In this document: positions 58,919 through 64,000 of the stretch, in pieces
How the letters are laid out: each line of letters starts with the position of its first letter
Position numbering within the stretch: position 1 is the first letter of the stretch
Assembly (NCBI GenBank): GCA_963576725.1
Contig: OY755242.1
Coordinates: 6,490,240 to 6,554,239, forward strand
Length of the DNA: 64,000 bases
Source of the DNA: Azorinus chamasolen
Taxonomy: Eukaryota > Mollusca > Bivalvia > Cardiida > Solecurtidae
Reading direction: 5' to 3'
Made by a program: the position numbers and the translations under genes
Notes under the pieces: model-generated
Database searches by the model: none
The model's input: the letters and a program-made list of their open reading frames with translations, nothing else
What the model was told of the DNA's origin: nothing

Positions 58919-58982
58919 ACCGGCGGGTTAACGCGCTCGACTACAATACCATAGATCGCGGGTTCGATCCACCGTCGGTCCA
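58919..58982 (+). repeat. tRNA-like SINE head
   Basis: GGCGGGTTAACGCGCTCGAC resembles an A box with D arm, and GCGGGTTCGATCC is a good B box. The flanking ACCGGCGG/CCGTCGGTCC pair weakly as an acceptor. The anticodon arm is not well formed. Confidence 0.5.
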
Positions 58983-59149
58983 AATCCTTCGGACGAGACT
59001 ATAAACCGAGACCTATGTACCAGAGGGCATGTTAAAAGAATCAGAGATCATAAAAGTAGGGCATCGCTCCGGGGTTTCCCTATATCCTTTCGCCCTCTCT
59101 CTATGGCTGGACGCTAATTGGACATAAGCCGTGAACAGAAACAGAAGTA

Positions 59150-60230
59150 CGTTAATTCATTTATCTATCTTGAGTTACGCAAGTGAAGTATGGGGTTTCG
59201 CCCAACATAGCTGTATTAAAAGAGTACATAGAAAGTTCTAAAAATCAATGCTAAATATTAAACAATCAACTAATGGCACAGTTTTATATGGAGAATTAGG
59301 ACGATATCTGCTGAAAATCAGCTTCGAAACGATAATTCAAAATGTCACATATGTTTTGAAACTCTAAGGGTCAAAATCGGATAACTGCATACTTACAACG
59401 GTAATTTAAAAAATGAGATATAAAACCAACCAGAAAAAATATTCAGAATTGGGCAAATAACGTGCGCATTCATTTACAGATTTGTAATCTCGGCCAAGTT
59501 TGGTTATACCCTGCGTCAATTGACATAACAGTATTTACCCCAGTACTTAGAAGACGCATTTTAGATATGTACATGAGTCATTAGAACATAGAGATGAATT
59601 CGAGTACTTCATTATATCTGTACAGAGAGTTAAAACTTTGACATTTCAGATTACGTGACTAAAATGTACAATGTCAACTTGTGGTCTCAGCAAAGTTTGG
59701 TTATACCCTTCGTCAAGTGACATAAAAGTATTTACCCTAGTAATTCGAAGACGCCTTTTAGATATGTACATCAGTCAATGGAACATAGAGATGAATTCGA
59801 GTACTTCATTATATCTGAGCATAGAGTTAAAATTTAGCTTTGAAATTTCAGATTACTTTACTAAAGTGTACAATGTCAGATTCAGACTCACGCTAGCAAT
59901 CACATAATTTAAGCATTGAAACTGACAGACACGAACAAAATTGAACGAAATCTTAGTAAATGTGTACTTTGTAACCTAAATGATGTAGAAGATGAATTTC
60001 ATTTTATTTTAGTTTGTCCGTCTTTGCTGAATGAACTGAAAGACATATAAAGAAATATTATTTCCGTAGACCAATCATGTATAAACTCATAAATATGTTG
60101 AACTGTACGAATGTAAATATGCTAAATAAACTTGCCATATACTGCTCAAAGGCATTTGAAAAAACAAAACACCTTCTAGAGTATGATTACAGAAGCTGAT
60201 TAGCAGACGACCAATATCATGATTACTTTT
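59150..60230 (+). pseudogene. decayed LINE 3' half
   Basis: Translation from 59161 gives LSYASEVWGFAQ, IKRVHRKF and YGELGRYLL, matching the region after the RT in the 21-25 kb LINE (LNYSSEIWGFTK, VERVHLKF). A knuckle ERNLSKCVLCNLNDVEDEFH then FILVCP lies at 59941-60010, equivalent to NERICNFCNRSEIEDIYHF. Between them a 190 bp segment is tandemly duplicated (59483-59650 and 59675-59850, TTTGGTTATACCCT). Many stops and shifts. Older than the 21 kb copy and more diverged. Confidence 0.75.
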
Positions 60231-60680
60231 TGTATTACTTAGACAAATGTATACTATTTTCGTCGAAAGGCTACTTCCGCCATCTATATCTCTCATTTTC
60301 TTATTTTTTATTAACTAGTATTACACTGTCCCATTACATAAAATCGTCAAGGAAGTTAGCAAAACAATTCTGCGGACATGTATCATGTAATAATGAATAC
60401 AAGTTAGCCTTCATCCCACTGTGAAAAAAAATGTTTTGCTTAAACATTTCCTTCATAGACCCAACCTCTTTCAATCAACTTACTGAAAAGGAGTATTTAA
60501 TTGAAAACAAAAAGCTTCTAGAATTGTGCAGCATTGGGCGGCGTGATGAACAGAGCATTTGAGGAAATACACTATTGATTACAATAGTTTCAAAACAAGA
60601 TATTTACTGAGGCATACAACGATGTTATTATGAGCGAAAGGATTAAATTTGATCTGTTAATTTTGACTTTTGTCCGTTGG

Positions 60681-61040
60681 GATCAAGCTAATGACCAAAG
60701 ACTGACCAACTGTCATGACACACGGTTTTGAGAAAGAAACTATTGACCAAGTATCAAAAGCAGCTTCGATCTTAATGTGACGCCAAGTTGCTCGGTGTTT
60801 CCTCTGCAATCTGCAAATGCTAGTTAAGCTTCGTAGGCAAATGGTTAATGATAATTGTTAGATCAAGCTATGATTAAAGACTGACCAAGTGTCATGACAC
60901 AGGGTTTTGAGAAAGAAACTATTGACCAAGTGTAAAAAGCAGTTTCGATCTTAATGTGACACCAAGTTACTCGATGTTTCGTCTGCAATTGACAAATGTT
61001 AGTTAAGCTTCGTAGGCAAATAGTTAATTATAATTGTTAG
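60681..61040. repeat. two-copy 180 bp tandem duplication
   Basis: GATCAAGCTA at 60681 and 60861 opens two units sharing CATGACACA.GGTTTTGAGA, AAAGAAACTATTGACCAAGT and GTTAAGCTTCGTAGGCAAAT. Inside each is a decayed GACGCCAAGTTGCTCGG MITE core. Confidence 0.85.
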
Positions 61041-61645
61041 ATATCCGCAAACATTTACGCTTCGTTCTATCCTTCATGAATTAGTATTTCGCTTCGAAGT
61101 TATGGTTTGACTTAACAGGTACATCCCCTTCTTCTCACTATTAACAGTTGGATGGTGTGTGATTACATAGTTACATACCCTCCCTCAGCATGATGGCACG
61201 GCCAGCCTTTGTACTAGTAACGTTTTAACTCATTAACGCTTCTCATGATGAAAACAATGTGTCTGCTAAAACCTATTACAGCTTAACTTTATGTGATTCA
61301 CCGAATGTTTTGGGATCTGATGGTCTAGCGTCAAACAGCATGGGTCCTGATAAGATGCTGAGATACTCGGAGTTTCATCCGGGTACAAACTGTTTACAAA
61401 TTCGAGCCAGGTCGCGAGTAGCGAAATAAGGAAGTGGATTCAAGTGGGGCATCGGTTGGCAGGTTTAGGCCCCCAATAGTGGAATCTGTTAATTTTGACT
61501 ACTTCCGATATGATCTTTAAAAAGTCCATTCGATATGCAAGCAGATATACCAACAGTCTGTATCTGACAACAATCCTGTTGCTTGCTGGTGATATTAACC
61601 CTGGTCCAGTAGGCAAGAAAACATGCCTTTCTTGTCAAAGAACTA

Positions 61646-61847
61646 CAGTAAAACATCTATAACGTCCACTAAATTACATCAGGTATTTTGTGTTAAAGGC
61701 AGGCGGCTGCTTAAAGAAAGGTGAAAGTAAAACAGAACGCTCCTATAAGAGCGTTCTGGTTTGCTTTCACCTTGCTTTAAGCAACCACCTGCCCTGAATA
61801 CTAACTTATTAAAACAATACAGTGGTGGTTATAGGGCGGTTTTACTG
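61646..61847. mobile_element. pogo-like hairpin MITE inside the LINE finger
   Basis: Ends CAGTAAAACATCTATAACG and GGCGGTTTTACTG with TA on each side (61644-61645, 61848-61849). Removing the element and one TA rejoins the finger frame exactly. The hairpin tip is CGCTCCTATAAGAGCG. Confidence 0.92.
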
Positions 61848-62218
61848 TATAGCCAAAGATTATGGAGCCGTCTCCTGTGGCATTGCAATAACTGGGCACA
61901 TAGTAAAATGTGCCGGTGTATCTCCTACTGTGTTTCAGCAAATGAGAAAGACGAACGGCCTGTGGTTTTGCTGTGCAACTTGTAATAATGACGTTTACAT
62001 TATATGTGCCAACGACGTGATGGATGTATCTTGATTGATTCTATAGAACAAAGCTCAAATACAAATACATGTTACAGTAATCTTAGACATTTGAAAGACA
62101 GTTACGCCCCTTGTCCTGAAGAAGAAGAGCTCTGGAGTGCGACCTCTTCTTCAACAGAAACAGGGGACACCAATAACAATACACTAACCTCAGTGACAGC
62201 ACGGATACAAGTACTTAA

Positions 62219-62470
62219 TTAACCCTTTACCTGATAGAAGCGGCTTTTAGCGTGTTTGATTTATTCCTCCGCTGAAGAAAATAGTTCAAATTCATACAGT
62301 CATGAACATATTGCATAATAAATATTTTCTATATCCTAGTTGGTGGTAGCTTAAAGCAGGCTGAAAGTAAAGCAGAATGCGCCTTAAGGCGCATTCTGCT
62401 TTACTTTCAACCTGCTTTAAGTGGTCATATGTCTTCAAAACTAGAAACAGGCTATTGGGTAAAGGGTTAA
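62219..62470. mobile_element. TTAA-type hairpin MITE inside the LINE
   Basis: Ends TTAACCCTTTACCTGATAG and CTATTGGGTAAAGGGTTAA, with TTAA at both borders. The core is a 31 bp-arm hairpin (GCAGAATGCGCC/GGCGCATTCTGC) closely like the tip of the pogo-like MITE family, so one hairpin body is shared by two terminal types. Confidence 0.85.
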
Positions 62471-62940
62471 ACGGCCTATTATTGGACAAATCAACATAAA
62501 CAGTATCAGGTACTTCAGGAACTTACAGACATTTTTCATAAACACTCGCTGATATTTTTTTCCATTGCTGAGACAAAAAATGACAAGCAATTAAATTCAA
62601 ATCTATTTTCGGCAGATGGTTATAAAACATACAGAACCGTTAGGGTATCAAGGGGGATGGGGTTATGGCTCTGGTCTGGTCTTATCTTACCGTAAGACGT
62701 AGGGAAGACCTAGAAAGTCCCTCTTTAGGGTCCATGTGTTTCGAGCTAGACCTCTCCCAATGAAACTGGGGTATTTTATTTGTTTATAGACCACCATCTC
62801 AATCTGATAACCTTTTTGATACTGAAATCACTAAATGTACTGATAAGATATTGATATCATGTGAACACGTGATTCTACTGGGCGACATGATTCAGACGCG
62901 GACCTTAGTGAATATATTAAGGGAGGGAAATGGTTGAACA

Positions 62941-64000
62941 AAGAGCTCCTATACTTTAAATAGTATTTCACTCACCATATTACACCTTCCTACATGAATA
63001 TGAATTTATGTATCTATCTATTGATTTGTAGGTTTGTTATTTATGTACTTACTTACATATTTGTTTATCTATGGATTTAATTACTTCCTTCCTTCATTCA
63101 TTCTTTCTTGTTCTGCTTTCCTTCTTTTCATCCTTGCTGTCTTATTTCATTTACGTATTGATATTAGTTTTCAGTGACAAAATCTGCACAGCTAGTGGCA
63201 TGTAACTGTTTGATGAAGGTAAAAGGTAACATTTGTGAGTAACACCAAATATGACATTATGAGTCGAAATTGTCTTTCGGAATATAACTAGTACTCTATC
63301 AGTTACCATGCATTTCCTGACATCGCTCCATAATTGTTACAAACATACATCATCCAGTATGGACCGTTGGTGGTTTTTAGATGTAGCAGTCCAGTCTCTG
63401 CAGTAGCCAAACTTCTCTTTCGATTCTATGTTTGTTCCCTTCCCGTCTGCCGTTTTGAGCTCCTGTCCATATATGTAGTTCATTATTAGCTCCATAGCTT
63501 TCACAGTATCTTACACACCGTCCTCTCTCTTATAAGTCACATCCCAATCACAAATGCTGTAAAATGTTTTAGGTCTTTCCAAATGGGGCTCGACTTGATT
63601 TAAGTTTTAAATCCTGATAAACGAGTTAGTTGGCAATTCCTAAAGAGGTAACCCTGTCCCTAATGAACATGTATTCAGAGTTGATCACTTCATGTATAGG
63701 TAATAGTTTAAAAAAGAATTTTTGGTTTGGTCAAAACGGTCGGATCATGTCTATATAATATCATACGCAAACAGGACAGACCGTGTGGGAACCGTCTGAA
63801 CTGGGTTTACCCTGTTTGCACAGGTGTAAAAGGGTGTTTATATTAAGGAGTGGTTAAATATGTTTGATATTGAACATTAGTTTCTGATAACCTTGAACGT
63901 ACCAGAAACATGTAAGATCTGCCTATTATCAGAGTTTGACCAGATCTTATATTTCATAGTATGATGTGGGTAGATGATGTAAGCTATTCACTACGTCTTT
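62941..64000. other. gene-free DNA
   Basis: TTCCTTCCTTCATTCATTC low-complexity sequence lies at 63085-63140 and a GCAAACAGGACAGACCG hairpin MITE relic at 63767-63820. No coding similarity recognised. Confidence 0.5.

Larger units (their letters stand above)
61505..62940 (+). pseudogene. LINE 5' half: NPGP motif, PHD-like finger, endonuclease
   Basis: From 61532: SLYLTTILLLAGDINPGP, the leader-plus-NPGP stretch common at the start of CR1/L2-like proteins, here lacking two residues of the D-x-E-x-NPGP (2A) consensus. Next is CLSC, then after the MITE gap a finger with CGI, NNWAHSK, CAGVSP, and WFCCATC, i.e. a PHD-like Cys/His domain with two small compensating indels. The region 62040-62218 is acidic and Ser/Thr-rich. 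After the second MITE come endonuclease parts IFFSIAETKNDKQ (catalytic Glu), ADGYKTYR, VYRPPSQSDNLFD and HVILLGDM, in different frames. The RT part is absent beyond 62940. Heavily decayed. Confidence 0.75.

Overview
The window reads as intergenic or intronic DNA from an animal with a large, AT-rich, transposon-loaded genome. A bivalve or other mollusc is the best guess. The inference rests on the mix of elements: a Penelope-like retroelement, several non-LTR retrotransposons, tRNA-headed SINEs with an ACGTAATTAGCTGG-type core, pogo-like and TTAA-type hairpin MITEs, and two short Helentron-like families carrying TCTG/TCCG microsatellites. There are no bacterial operons. I could not find one convincing host protein-coding gene or intact RNA gene; every stretch with real protein similarity belongs to a mobile element and is broken.

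Layout. 0-5 kb: hairpin MITEs and a LINE 3' remnant. 5-6.2 kb: a minus-strand LINE reverse-transcriptase remnant split by an 810 bp fold-back element with a 5 bp target duplication. 7-12 kb: minisatellites, MITEs, a SINE. 12.6-16.3 kb: a 2.7 kb long inverted repeat built of ~357 bp units, each carrying an RFX-type X-box and usually an octamer (ATGCAAAT). 18-28.7 kb: a nested locus in the order Helentron-like family A, pogo-like termini 7.3 kb apart, a truncated Penelope-like element inside them, a 4.7 kb LINE inside that, then Helentron-like family B, with ATT microsatellites at most joints. 29.7-31.4 kb: a polypyrimidine tract that switches to polypurine. 31.9-38.5 kb: SINE, LINE and Penelope fragments and a terminal-inverted-repeat element with a second one nested in it. 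40.7-42.1 kb: second copy of family A. 42.4-45.2 kb: old ~340 bp tandem array. 47.8-51.6 kb: tandem array of a ~0.6-0.8 kb unit with several dated insertions. 55.6-58.6 kb: the most complete Penelope-like element, one open frame of about 825 codons broken only by two TGA codons. 59-63 kb: two further LINE remnants, one with a PHD-like finger and an apurinic endonuclease domain, split by two MITEs.

The sequence works as a record of nested insertions rather than as a pathway. In several cases (LINE into Penelope, fold-back into LINE, pogo MITE into LINE, TTAA MITE and Penelope tail into tandem units) the empty site can be read from a related copy or from the interrupted reading frame, so element ends and target duplications are fixed at base level. 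The two observations I rate highest are the X-box/octamer inverted-repeat array at 13.0-15.7 kb and the two Helentron-like families sharing the same structural plan.
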